From: Moniliophthora roreri
Taxonomy: Eukaryota > Basidiomycota > Agaricomycetes > Agaricales > Marasmiaceae
DNA length: 64,000 bases
Direction of reading: 5' to 3'
Assembly: GCA_001466705.2 (NCBI GenBank)
Contig: LATX02000187.1
Span: forward strand, 124,001 to 188,000
Shown: positions 36,796-48,294 of the stretch, in pieces
Layout: every line of letters begins with the position of its first letter
Numbering within the stretch: position 1 is the stretch's first letter
Translations under genes and position numbers: made by a program
Notes under the pieces: model-generated
Seen by the model: only the letters and a program-made list of their open reading frames with translations
Told to the model about the DNA's origin: nothing
The model's database searches: none

Positions 36796-38918
36796 ATGCT
36801 TTCCTTGGCGGTCTCTCTCTGCATTTTATTAGGCGCTGGTGTCAATGTGCACGCGGCACCTCTCCAACGACCATCCTCATCCGATTTGCTGGCAAGAACC
36901 AATGGCAATGTCACAGGCAGCTTCGACCTACCAATTCGAAGGACAAACCTAAGGAGGGCCTTGAAAAAGAGAGGAGATGTTTCTGGAACCACGGGGCTTG
37001 GGAACAATGCAGACTTGTGAGTTCCTATTTGGCACGGCCGCCCGGCCATTGGTCATTGACATTAATCCTTGCAGACTATACACCGTCCCAATACATTTCG
37101 GCGATAAAGTAACTGCAGTTCATTTGGATACAGGCAGCTCCGATCTTTGGTCTATAACAGACGCATGTACAACTGGTACATGCAGTCGGTTATCTTCCCT
37201 AACACACCCTATCGAGTCGACAGGTCTCAACACCTCTGATGCCCGTGTGATCATGCGTTATGGAGACTCCCTCACCGGAACCAACGCTACAGGAGCTGTT
37301 GCATTCGATACAGCTACTGTGGCAGGAGTCGCTATCACAAATCAGGCGTTTGCTGCGGTGGACAGCACTACCAACTCTGTTGTTCAATTCGGTGCCGCCG
37401 GTATCTTTGGTCTCAGCTTCCCGAGTGGATCAGACGTCCAAGAGGCTCTCGTAGTTCGTGAATCTGGACCTCTTACCACTACTGATGCGTTCGTCAAGTC
37501 CACATGGAAATATGGTCCTCTGCTTTCACGAATAAGTATGACCAACCAGCTCGAAAAGCCAATGTTTTCCATCGAGTTGCAGAGGAGCACGATTGATGCC
37601 GGAACTGGTGGAGACGGAATGCTTACTGTGGGCAAGCTGCCTGACGATGTGGATGAGAATAGTTTAACGTGGGTTCCGGTGAGACTGTACAAGCCCGAGG
37701 AAGGAGGCTTGAGACCTCCAACATTTGCTCCAAACGAGGTGCGTCTTGCATTTATTGCATTCAATGAACTAGTCTGACATTCTGTTTAGGTTTACCCTTT
37801 GTAAGTCGTCTTGCCACAAACCTTTTCGAAGAATAACTCTCACATCTGGACAGCCGCTGGGAAATCGACATTGACGGTGTCTTCCTCGATGGCGAACGTG
37901 TTCCAGACTCAGCCATTCCCGCTACTGGTGGCGTCGATAGCAAGCGCGTATCTGCTCTCATTGATACGGTTAGTCGTGCCTTGAACTGCGCCCCAGAGTT
38001 AATTTTAATCTTTTCCCCCATTTAACAGGGCAACTCCCTCCTCCGAGGCCCCCGAGATGTCGTTAACAACATCCTATCCCAAGTATCACCCAACTTCAAC
38101 CCCAATAGGCAAAACTCGGCTACTTTTCCCTGCGATGTCCCGCATACTCTGTCGTTCCAGATTGGTGGAAAGGTATGTACGCCACCCTTTAACAGTTTCT
38201 CCTGATGTTCACGAGACTTGCCCGCTAGATGTTCCCAATCGACCCCCGAGACTTTATCGGCGAAGTCACTGTCGGAGATGCTTCAACATGTGTTGCAGAT
38301 AACCTCGTTGAAACCGATGCACCTGGTATCGGAGCTTTGTTCAGATGGAGTTTGGGAGACCCTTTCTTCAAATCGTGAGCTTTTCCCGTTTCTATGGCTT
38401 GCTCAAGCTCACCTTTTGTCAGAAACCTTGTCGCGTTCCATTACGGTAACCTCACACATCCCTCAGTCGATCCTCCCCGAGTGGGCTTGTTATCTATAGT
38501 CCCTCCAGATGCGGATGCGCAGCTTAAGAAGGCTGTACAGGACGCACAAGCAAACGGTGGAGTGTTTGAAAGTGCGTTATGTTTTCCCCCTTCGTCTCGC
38601 CCTGATATATCTTCTAAAACGCGATTATGATTAGGTACCCTGGAAATCGCACCAACAGCCTCTGCAGCGACAGCTGTGCAAATCACTGTATCCGAAGTTC
38701 CTCCCACTTCTTCCACCGCTGCCGCCAACAACAACGGAAATGACAATGCCGGAGCTGCCGCCACCACGACAACTGGTGCACCTGGATCGGTTGTCACGAT
38801 TTCAATGGATGGACCTGATGGTGGTAGTAGACAAGACTCTGGTTCGATTTCGAGAGCACATGTGCCTGTTGCACTTTTGGGGCTGGGAATGGTTATTGGT
38901 GTTGTCGGTGTTTGGTGA
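36796..38918 (+). CDS. Pepsin-like aspartic protease, secreted, with C-terminal hydrophobic tail
   Basis: Eight exons (36796-37016, 37075-37738, 37790-37800, 37854-37968, 38029-38172, 38229-38374, 38423-38571, 38635-38918) join in frame to 577 residues. A signal peptide (MLSLAVSLCILLGAGVNVHA) is followed by a basic propeptide (LRRALKKRG). The two catalytic aspartates are Asp92 (HLDTGSSDLW) and Asp336 (ALIDTGNSLLRGP). The flap Tyr lies in MRYGDSLTG. The region after the catalytic domain is rich in Ala, Ser, Thr and Asn, and the protein ends in a hydrophobic segment (VPVALLGLGMVIGVVGVW), as in GPI-anchored or membrane-bound yapsin-like proteases. The third exon is only 11 bases. Secretion or cell-surface retention is inferred from the two hydrophobic ends; the natural substrate is unknown. 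Confidence 0.93.
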
Positions 38919-39686
38919 TGATCCATTTGACCTCTCACTCAGTCAAAAAAGGGCTTGCCTTCTTCATGTCGTTACGCACTGGACATTATTTGCATTGGAT
39001 TTTGGAACATGGATGGTCACGGTCATGGACGTTCGTTTAGGATAGTTGTATACGGGATACAGAGTATTCAGTATTTAATTTGGAAATGCAATGGAAAGGG
39101 AACAGTTTTCTGCAGTATGTGGGTGAGGAAATAATGATAACGCGCTGTCATGGAGGTGCTTCAATTGGCTCATACGTCGGAAAGGTATTTGTGATACAGG
39201 ACTCCCCCGACGGGTGGATATTATCGCTGACGGAGGAACGTAGCAAGGTAACAGAAGACGTAAAACACGTGTAAAAGACGCCAACTCAAGACCGCGATGT
39301 TCTGGCCACCGTTCTTGAGAGATAATTTGGAACTAAAGCTCTTCCTCCTGAATACTAATGGTTTTATCGAAACAATACTTGACCAACGACCTCCACTGGG
39401 CGAGGCGCAGTAGACAAACATAGATGCTTTCCTCTTTTAGCTACCGGCGCCGCCGCGGGCTCTCACGACTTCCGACCTATAGGCTATACAATTCAACGCA
39501 CAAGGATGATAAACATCTTGGTTTGCTGGTCTGCAACAGGCTATACGGCTAACAGTCTTCATTGCTATTCGGCTACACGGGTGAGCACAAGCGTAGTTGC
39601 GTTTCCTTTGAATCCTTTAAATATGGAGTCTGGTTGCGGTCACTTCTGCACAACAAATTGACTAGCACCTGCTCTACATTCACACC
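38919..39686. other. Intergenic region and promoter of the first carotenoid oxygenase gene
   Basis: No gene is seen. The last part (about 39560-39686) resembles the sequence upstream of the truncated copy at 42693: both have CGGCTACNCGG, a CCTTTAAAT-like TATA-box candidate, GGTTGCGGT and ACTTCTGCACAACAA before the ATG, so the promoter was duplicated along with the gene. Confidence 0.6.
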
Positions 39687-41408
39687 ATGCAACCTCCTAC
39701 CATCGGTTTCCAGAACGCGCCCGAACAGCGCGACCCAGTCGACCTCGCCATCCAAGGAACGATTCCTCCATGGCTTTGTGGAGTACTGTATCGTACGGGC
39801 CCTGGCACATACCATATCCCTACGGCATCTGACCCTTCAAAGGCGGTCAACATCCAGCATTGGTTCGACGGTCTCGCCATGAACCATCGATTCGAGATTC
39901 ACCCCGGTGGTTATCGAGTGTCGTATCGCTCTCGAAAAGCCACAGACGCTCGCGAGGAAAAGATATCCAAGCTAGAGAAGATACCTGGTGGGACATTCGG
40001 ACAACAACCAGACATCTGCCAAACCATTTTCCGCAAATTCTTCACGGAATTTGAACAGACCGTCGTTGAAAAACGTGGCCCTTTGTCCTCTGAATCGGTG
40101 TCGGGCGTCAATGCTGGTGTTACCCTGACCCCAGAGATGCCTGGCTGGGATAAAATCATTTCCAACCTTCCCACAAAGATCGAACATCAGCATGCCGGTC
40201 CGCAGTATATTGTCGCCAAGACGGATGTGTCCAGACTGCAGCTGATCGATCCCGTTTCACTCGAGCCACTGTACGCTGGCGAATATGAATCTTTGGATCC
40301 ACGTCTTGATGGGGAGCTCAGTGCCTCTCATTCTTGCGAGGACAAGGAAACAAACGAGTTTTTCAACTTTTCGTGCAAGTTGGGTGGTCGTTTCCCGACA
40401 TACAAGGTGTTCAAGATCAAGGGTGACGGTACAGTGGACATCCTTGCTGAAGTGAAGGACGCGCCTGCATCCTATCTACACTCCTTAGCCTTGACATCCA
40501 AGTATGTGATCCTCATTGTGTGGCAGGCTCATTTTGGGTATGTGAACTGGCTTAGTGCTTCATCCACGAACTGATAAGCCCAATCACTTGTAGCAAGGGG
40601 GGCTTGGACCTCGCTGAGAAGAAGAACATGGTTCAGGCTATCGAGAAATGGAACCCTGACATTCCTAGTGTCTTCTATGTCATCGACAGGAAGAATGGCG
40701 GCATCGCTGCAAAGTACCAAGTATGGCACCATGCTTCAACGTCCTATCCTCTTTCTCATACCACTCCCATAGTCTCCTCCATTCTTCTGTTTTCATCAAG
40801 TCAACGCCTTTGATGACCCGAATACGGATGATGTAGTCATCGACATGTCAGTGTACGACAACATTACTGTGCTAGACACACTGTATGTCGACAAGTTGCG
40901 CGACCCTACACCCGAAACCTTATTCAGGCTTGGCCGTACACGTCGCTTCCGTTTGTCTTCCGTCACGGCGCCCAGCGAGGAAACTCGCGAGGCTATCGTC
41001 GAGTTCACCGCTTCCGAAGCAGATGCCATCGAACTACCGACCATTCATCCAGCTTTCAACTGCAAACCTTATCGCTACGCATATGGCATCAATAGGAATC
41101 CGTCGACCTTGCATACTTTTGCAGATCGTATCATCCGACTGGACATGGAGAATCGGGAAGGTGGGAATAAGACCTGGGGCGCACCTGGTTACACGACGAG
41201 CGAGCCCATCTTTGTACCTCGGCCTGGAGGCGATGCTGAAGACGACGGAGTGGTCCTTAGCGTGGTGTTGGACGTGGAGAAGGGGAGGAGTATGTTGGTG
41301 ATATTAGATGCGAAGGATATGGAAGAGGTTGCGCGAGCAGAGATGCAGACTGCTTTCCCGATTGGATTCCATGGTGTTTGGAATCATAACGATGTTGCAG
41401 CACTTTAA
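39687..41408 (+). CDS. Carotenoid cleavage oxygenase, tandem copy 1
   Basis: Exons 39687-40537, 40594-40720 and 40773-41408 join in frame to 537 residues. The protein belongs to the RPE65/carotenoid oxygenase family, iron(II) enzymes with a seven-bladed propeller that cleave carotenoid or stilbene double bonds with O2. Family marks are GTIPPWLCGVLYRTGPGTY, IQHWFDGLAMNHRFEI, and the four iron-binding His in EHQHAGPQY, SYLHSLALTSK, PPFFCFHQVNAF (reached only with the CATAG acceptor at 40771) and the C-terminal IGFHGVWNH. No signal peptide is seen, so it is probably cytosolic. A second gene of exactly the same exon lengths lies at 44358. The natural substrate is not predictable; beta-carotene or apocarotenoids are the usual ones in fungi. 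Confidence 0.94.
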
Positions 41409-42692
41409 ATGTACTACACAGTAGCACCCCAACACAGAGTATCATTCAAAGGCTCTCACGTCCCTACATATGGATGAAGAACGATCCGTGCGCTTGAGCT
41501 GATACCTGAGATCGACTCCAGAGTCCCACTCTCAAGTACGAATGATCCCTAATGTCATTTTAGAACACTCTACATACTTATTTTCAGACATCTATCCAAA
41601 CAGCAAAGTGTTATTGAGCACAGCACTTACCGGTGAGGCCAGTGAGGGTTTATTGGACGTTATTCGACTTTTCATAGGTAGCCTTTAACAAGCTTGATTA
41701 AGCGTCGGATTTCGTCTGATGGTGTCTGATGGTGTCTAATAATGAGCCATATTGATGCTGCTGAGTATAACTTACATACCAAGGTAAACGCTCCAACCTA
41801 AATACCACCCGAATCACCCTAGACTCCAGCTGCACCGCGAGAGTAAACAAAACCATCTGCCTAACTCCGAACCCCCCGCCCAGCTCCAGGAGCGATACGA
41901 CATGATACTGTCTGCTAGCTATAGCGCGTACAACGTTTAGTAAAAAGGTAGCAATGTTCTAGGACCGACGCCGTATGTTGAAAATGGTTCGGCAGAGGTG
42001 CCTGACGCGTCGATATACCTTTAGTTTCGCAAACACGAAAAGTAGACCGTACACATACCTCGCCTGTACCACATTGATATAGCGAAAGAATGGCAGCCAC
42101 ATAACGCAACGCCAATAAGGCGGAGGGAAAAGATACGCTAGTGGGAGAGCTGTTGTGAAGTGGAGATGGTAGTTAGAAAGACGCGAGCGTGGGGAAATTG
42201 GGGCAGACCGGGGCAAGTTGTGCACGGACCGGTTGGCACAAATTTCTTTCCAAGTTCTCCTCGAGCAGTATTCTCTTCCGAAGTCTCGTTTGGTACCCTT
42301 CAAGTTGAAGGCCTGGGAAGAAGTCATCGGAGTTGATTGGATGGACGTCCGAAAACGTCAGGTGCGTGTCGGATTTTCGTGGATTTATCAAATAACGTCT
42401 GAGAAGCGACGAGGCTGGCGGGGTGACTTGATACATAATTGGTAGTAGAGACACGTACACGTTCGTTATGGCGATCCCGATGCGCCATCTCGGGCTGATA
42501 GACGTTGGGGGACGCGTTTCTTGGGTACCGCGAGATTCCACTTAACCTGGCTGTACGGCTACTGGTCTCCACTCCTATCCGGCTACGCGGATGGACACAA
42601 GCGAGCTGCGCTTCCTTTAAATCCTTTGATTGTGGTCTGGTTGCGGTTACTTCTGCACAACAAGTTCGCTAGCATCTGCTCTACATTCATAC
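41409..42692. other. Spacer between carotenoid oxygenase copies, part of the duplication unit
   Basis: The start (41409-41640) matches the 3' flank of copy 2 (46085-46360), for example CCTACATATGGATGA, ACGATCCGTGCGCTT, ATCTATCCAAAC and AAAGTGTTATTG, so the duplicated unit extended past the gene. Frames at 41959-42327 and 42173-42541 (-) have no recognisable domain. The part before 42692 is the duplicated promoter. Confidence 0.6.
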
Positions 42693-42812
42693 CATGCATC
42701 CTCCTGCCGTCGGTTTCCAGAATGCGCACGACCTAGTCGACCTCACCATCCAAGGAACGATTCCTCCATGGCTTTGTGGAGTACGGCAGGGAACCCGACA
42801 TTGAGTTAGATC
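42693..42812 (+). pseudogene. Truncated third carotenoid oxygenase copy
   Basis: The ATG at 42694 starts MHPPAVGFQNA, nearly identical to the starts of both intact copies. A 9-base loss removes the EQR-P part of EQRDPVDL, and the frame continues DLTIQGTIPPWLCGV. After about 30 residues the homology stops abruptly at 42780 and the frame ends at a TGA shortly afterwards. The rest of the gene is absent. Its promoter closely resembles that of copy 1. This is a dead remnant of a third tandem copy; the sequence after the break (to about 42990) is open in another frame but not recognised. Confidence 0.88.
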
Positions 42813-43312
42813 TGCTTGGTTCCGACATATCCGAGGTGAGTCCCCTACCCGTCAGATACACAGCGCTCAACGAGCTCACCTTTTGGAGAAGATATTCCCA
42901 GTCCTATGTGCAGTCGAAGATCCAACAGCAGCGGTATTCTACAGTTCCTCTGGCTAAGAAACACTTGGAGGTCACTTCTCACTGGATTTAGTAGGTGTAG
43001 TCACCCCTTCAGAATGGACGTACCTTGAATTTTGCCCCGTGTTCTTGAAAAGCTGCAGAACCCCTTGTACCCTGCAGCTAACGCCGTGTACGATTCTCCA
43101 GTGTCGACTCCTCTAGGTTTGACGTCCATCCTGTAGCCATCTTACTGTCGTAAGAGGCTGGCTAGGACACACTTGCACCAAACTTCACCATTTGAAGCAT
43201 GAGCCGAATAGGAAACGTGTCGTCTTATGGCATTGAATACTCCAGCTCCTCAAAATCATTCGGTTCAATTTCAATGTGCCTTTTCAAAGACTGGGATTTA
43301 GATAATGCTGGC

Positions 43313-44123
43313 AGGGCTCGTTACTGTACCCGTACATTGCCGTCTATACGGGTCGTATATACGGCTACGGACCCGTACTATAGCCAGTGAAGGGAAGAAA
43401 GGTATGGTTTACGGGTCTGTCGTAAACATACAGACCGTACCGTCGGACCGTGGTGGGCGCTTAATCCGGCGATGCTTCCAAACTGGGAAAAAATGCCGTC
43501 GCACAACTTTTTTTCTTCAACATCATTTTGGTCCCCTTCACGTCGTCCAAGCCTGGCTACCTCCTCCAATGCCATTAGCACTGGTCAAGAAAAGTCATTG
43601 CTCATCTTCTGGGGCCTTTATCGAATTTACACTGGGAATTTTGAGCAAGGGAGAAATGGATTATTGGAGTGACGAAGGTGAGCCGCCGATTTTTCTTTTC
43701 ACATGTGCACCCACACTAATAACCCTTAGTACTTTTTAATGATAGCAACGCTCAATAGGAAGCCTCTCAGACAGTAGAAGACGTAAACTCACCCCCGTTC
43801 ACCATTTTCATCTACAACTAAACCGTGTTCAGTCGCTCAAAGTCAAACTAAGGTTCATTTCCTTTGCAATATTCGATGACTGACCCTTTAAGGCTCGCGA
43901 ATACTCAATGCAGACTCAGCAAGGCCGCGTATGGCCATAATCAGTCAACTCTCCCATCAACTTCCGGGCCTTCTTTGGATCATACCGTATATACAGTTGA
44001 CGGTACGGTTACGACCCCGTACCCGTACCGTAGAGGCGGTCAAAATGGGCTTGTACAGTACGGCTATTGGCTTACCCGTAACTCTTATGACCGTACCCGT
44101 ATACGGGTACGGTAACGAGCCCT
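43313..44123. mobile_element. Inverted-repeat element of about 811 bases between the oxygenase copies
   Basis: The left end AGGGCTCGTTACTGTACCCG and the right end CGGGTACGGTAACGAGCCCT are inverted copies with one mismatch. Both ends continue inward with arrays of CCGTAC/ACGGGT/CGTATAC motifs in alternating orientation (43330-43460 and 43985-44110), which could fold into long hairpins. The interior (about 43480-43980) has only short frames. No clear target duplication is seen (left flank GATAATGCTGGC, right flank AAAATCTCTTCG). I call it a non-autonomous DNA transposon by structure; the superfamily is undecided. Confidence 0.65.
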
Positions 44124-44357
44124 AAAATCTCTTCGCACGGTTATTTGAGCTTGAGCCGAGTTGCAATGCTCCTCGGTCCCCACTTACTACAACCATGTTC
44201 TCTCCACTCCCTTATTCGCCCGAATACCCCAACAAGTCGGGCTTTAGGCTGTACGGCTACACGGATGGCCAGAAGCGCCTTTGGCTCTTTACTTAAGGTG
44301 AGGTCGAGCTGCGATAACTGATGCATAACTTCACTGGCACCTGGTCTTTGTGACATC

Positions 44358-46084
44358 ATGCATCCCCCTGCCATCGGTTTCCAGAATGCGCCCGAACAGC
44401 GCGACCCAGTCGACCTCACCATCCAAGGAACGATACCCCCATGGCTTTGTGGAGTATTGTATCGTACCGGCCCCGGCACATACCAAATCCCTACCGCATC
44501 TGACCCTTCAAAGGTGGTCAACATCCAGCATTGGTTCGACGGCCCTAGCATGCACCACCGATTCGAGATTCACCCCGGTGGTCATCGGGTGTCATATCGC
44601 TCTCGGAAGGCATGCGAAAGTTACGAGGAGGAGATATCCAAACAAGGGAAGGTGTTCGACTCGACATTCGGTCAACGGCCTGACATCTGCCAGACCATAT
44701 TCCGCAAATTCTTCACGGTATTCAAACAGGCAGTCTTTGGAGGTAGCTCTGTGGCACCTGATTCACCATCGGGCGCTGGCAGTATTGGCGTTACGCTGAC
44801 ACCAGATATGCCTGGCTGGGATAAAATCATTTCTAACCTTCCTACAAAGATCGAACATCAGCACGCCGGTCCGCAGTACATCGTCTCCAAGACGGATAAA
44901 TTCACACTGCAGCTGATCGATCCCGTTTCGCTCGAGCCACTGCACGCTGGCGGATACAAGTCCTTGGATCCACGTCTTGATGGGGAGTTCAGTGCCGCTC
45001 ATTCTTGCGAGGACAAGGAAACAAACGAGTTTTTCAACTTTTCGTGCAAGTTGGGTGGTCGTTTCCCGACATACAAGGTGTTCAAGATCAAGGGTGACGG
45101 TACAGTGGACATCCTTGCTGAAGTGAAGGATGCGCCTGCAGCATATCTACACTCCTTTACCTTGACATCAAAGTATGTGATCCTCATTGTGTGGCATGCT
45201 TACTTTGGGTACGTGAATTGACGTGGTGCTTCATTCACGAGCTGATAAGCTGATCCCAATCACTTGTAGCAATGGGGGCTTGGACATCCTCTTGAAGAAG
45301 AACATGGTTCAGGCTATCAAGAAATGGAACCCTGACATTCCTAGTGTCTTCTATGTCATTGACAGGAAGAACGGCGGCATTGTTGCAAAGTACCAAGTAT
45401 GTCTCCACGCTTCGACTCTCTGTCCTCTTTCTCATACTGCTCTCATAGTCCCCTCCCTTCCTCTGCTTCCATCAAGTCAACGCCTTTGATGACCCAAATA
45501 CGGACGATATAGTCATCGACATGGTAGTATACAACGACCACGCTGTTTTAGACGCACTGTATATCGACAATTTGTGTGACCCTACACCCGAAACGGTATT
45601 CAGGCTTGGCCGTACACGTCGCTTCCGTTTGCCTTCCGTCATGGAGCAAAGTGAGGAAACTCGGGAGGCTATCATCGAATTCACCGCTTCCGAAGCAGAC
45701 GCCACCGAACTACCGGCCATTAATCCAGCTTTCAATTGCAAGCCTTATCGTTACGCATACGCCATCAACAGGAATCCGTCGACCTTTCACACTTTTGCGG
45801 ATCGTATTATCCGACTGGACACGGAAAATCGGGAAAGTGGGTCTAAGACGTGGGGTGCACCTGGATACACGACGAGCGAGCCCATCTTTGTACCTCGGCC
45901 TGGAGGCGATGCTGAAGACGACGGAGTGGTCCTTAGCGTGGTGTTGGACGTGGAGAAGGGGAGGAGTATGTTGGTGATACTAGATGCGAAGGATATGAAA
46001 GAGGTTGCGCGAGCGGAGATGCAGACTGCTTTCCCGATTGGATTCCATGGGCTTTGGAGTCACAACGATGTTGCAGCACTTTAA
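44358..46084 (+). CDS. Carotenoid cleavage oxygenase, tandem copy 2
   Basis: Exons 44358-45208, 45270-45396 and 45449-46084 have exactly the lengths of copy 1 (851, 127 and 636 bases) and give 537 residues. All iron-binding His positions are kept (EHQHAGPQY, AYLHSFTLTSK, PPFLCFHQVNAF, IGFHGLWSH). Differences from copy 1 cluster around residues 95-155 (the CESYEEEISKQGK region and the GGSSVAPDSPSGAG loop) and in the DHAVLDALYID segment, while the central part (DKETNEFFNFSCKLGGRFPT) is identical. The promoter is more diverged than those of copy 1 and the remnant. Both intact copies look functional; the clustered changes may alter substrate choice, but that is inference. Confidence 0.94.
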
Positions 46085-48294
46085 TTATATCGTACAGTAG
46101 CACCCTAATACATACACTACTGTATCATTAAAACACTCGCACTTCCCCTACATATGGATGAGGAACGATCCGTGCGCTTCAACTGATAGCTCTTGACTCC
46201 AACTCTCTACATGGATAGTTAATTTCCTCACTGCCGTAGTAGTTAACGCTCTCAGGCCCGAAGAAACAGAATGCCATCCCAGAAGGTCCTACAGCCCTAT
46301 TTTCAGCCATCTATCCAAACGACAAAGTGTTATTGGGCACAAAACTCACCAGCGAAGAAGCGCTCTTGAAGCGCTTGATGAACCAGAGCGCCCATGGTAC
46401 CGAGCGACGAACCCGACGGTAGTTCGACAATTGGTAGTGGTCATGACGAAATCCGATGCGTATCCAAATTTTGACGAGTTTAGACGTCAAGTAACGCGTT
46501 TCTTCGTCTGGTTGAGAATGGTTAACCGTGACCTCTAGTACCTCCCAGGCTAATGGATCAAAGTCACCGGCTGTTTCCTCTCGGGGGTCCGAGAACCTAA
46601 TTGCATGGAAAGCTAAACCCTCTACTACACCCTATCGTCCTTCCTAGTCTGCTTTTTTTTCCGGGTCCGAACCCGCACCTCAAATATACGTCACGTGCTT
46701 TTCATGCATGATGAGATTATCTTAGAGATAATGCCGATATAATTGATAATGAGATTAACGCTAACGCGTTTCATGACTGCTCCAGAGGCAAATGCCTCCC
46801 ACATCCCGTAGAACTCCTCGGAAGGTCGTCATATTCTTCTGGAAATTTCCGAGAACTTTCTTCTTTTCATTCTTCACAATTTCAGTACCAGAATGTGGAG
46901 TTTGCATATATACTGTATTAGGTGAATGTAGTAGGGTTTCCTCACCGCTGGGTCTACCAGACGTGGAAACGTCGTCGTTCTCACGGTCTGCAACGATTAT
47001 GCGATGACTTTCCTTCTTATGTTTGATATTGGGACCACGAGGACGATGAGGTTTCGAGGTATTAGTTGGACTGAAGGTATTGTCTGCAACCTTAATGGGA
47101 CTGCGGTCGGACAAGGGAATGCGGAGACACAGTCTCGAGGGCGTCGAAGGAGTGGAAGGGTTGCAAAAGAGAAGTGCATTATGAGGAATATCATAGGGTT
47201 ATAGAGTTAAGGAATGAAGGGCTACTGATGGATGCGGCGCGTTGAATGCCAGTGAGTCAACAAAGACTCCAAGCGAAAAGTTAAGTCACATGATTTATTT
47301 TCTTTCTATATATGGATTTGCGGAAGGCGGACAGGGAGGTACGGGTAACTGACCGTGATTTCAAGCAGACTCTTATTTAGCGAGCTTGCGAGCGGGAGTC
47401 TGCCTAGGGGAGACCATCGTCCTTCCGGTCGACCTGGAATACACGGATGTAGTACGCCATTCCATATCCTTCTATCGTATGTCCAATAACCCCGACCCCT
47501 TGTCCACAGAGTCAATCCTTTCCAAGAGCTTCGAGGGGAACGTACGTTATCCCGAAGGTGCGGAAGAGTATGTAATAGGCACCACTGGGAGAGACATGGA
47601 GCGCGGCCGCTTTTGCCAGAAAGCAGTATGAATGGAAACTGGTCGGTACCAACTATTTTTTGGTTTGGTCGACAAAGTGAATGGAAGGAAGATGATTATA
47701 TCTATAGCACGAGAAATTGAAGAGCCTCTGAGATACGGCGGATGAAGACATTGTGGATTGTTTTGTTTTGTTTACACGTCTCTTGCTCTTGACGCTCACC
47801 TCTTGACGCGCTACTTCGGCTGAAACGCAGGTTTTCGTGGAAATGCTTTTCTTGTTGAGCGATACGAATTAGGCTTAAGCTGTAGGTCATTTTACGATCT
47901 CGCTCTCGGTGAAATTAAACATAGCCTCATGATTCCTTTTTGCAAGGGACCTTATCCACCAAGCCGGACTACTCGGAGTATTCGAACACGGGACCGCAAT
48001 TTCAACCTTTCTTCGAGCCTCAGAATATGCAGACATCCTTGGAAACCAAGGCGGACAGTAGGTTTTGGCATTTCGGTTTTGCATCGATCATCACTGATTG
48101 GTTTTTATTCTCAGGTTTATTGCTTGTGACCTCGACATCGTCATATGCCACTATGTTTTTCACCTTCGCTAGTTCAAATCATCTTAGGTGTGTTCCATAT
48201 TCACCGTCGTGTTGCCATCCTTCCGAGCATGTCGCATAGATCTCAGTGGCATTTAAAAGCCAGCAGGTCCATCTGCCGAGACTTAACCGGCACC
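46085..48294. other. Intergenic region with unassigned short frames
   Basis: The first 280 bases repeat the 3' flank of oxygenase copy 1. An open minus-strand frame at 46761-47114 (SPTNTSKPHRPRGP, KNEKKKVLGNFQKNM) lacks an ATG at its start and may be an exon of an unrecognised gene. A plus-strand frame at 47386-47631 (VLPVDLEYTDVVRH, NVRYPEGAEEYVIG) also has no known domain. The end of the interval is the amylase promoter; TTTAAAAG at 48249 is a TATA-like candidate about 45 bases before the start codon. Confidence 0.4.

Noticed and set aside
44358..46084. Possible assembly duplication of the carotenoid oxygenase gene.
   Set aside because: The two copies differ at many positions in coding sequence, introns and promoter, so they are real paralogues rather than a collapsed or repeated assembly.
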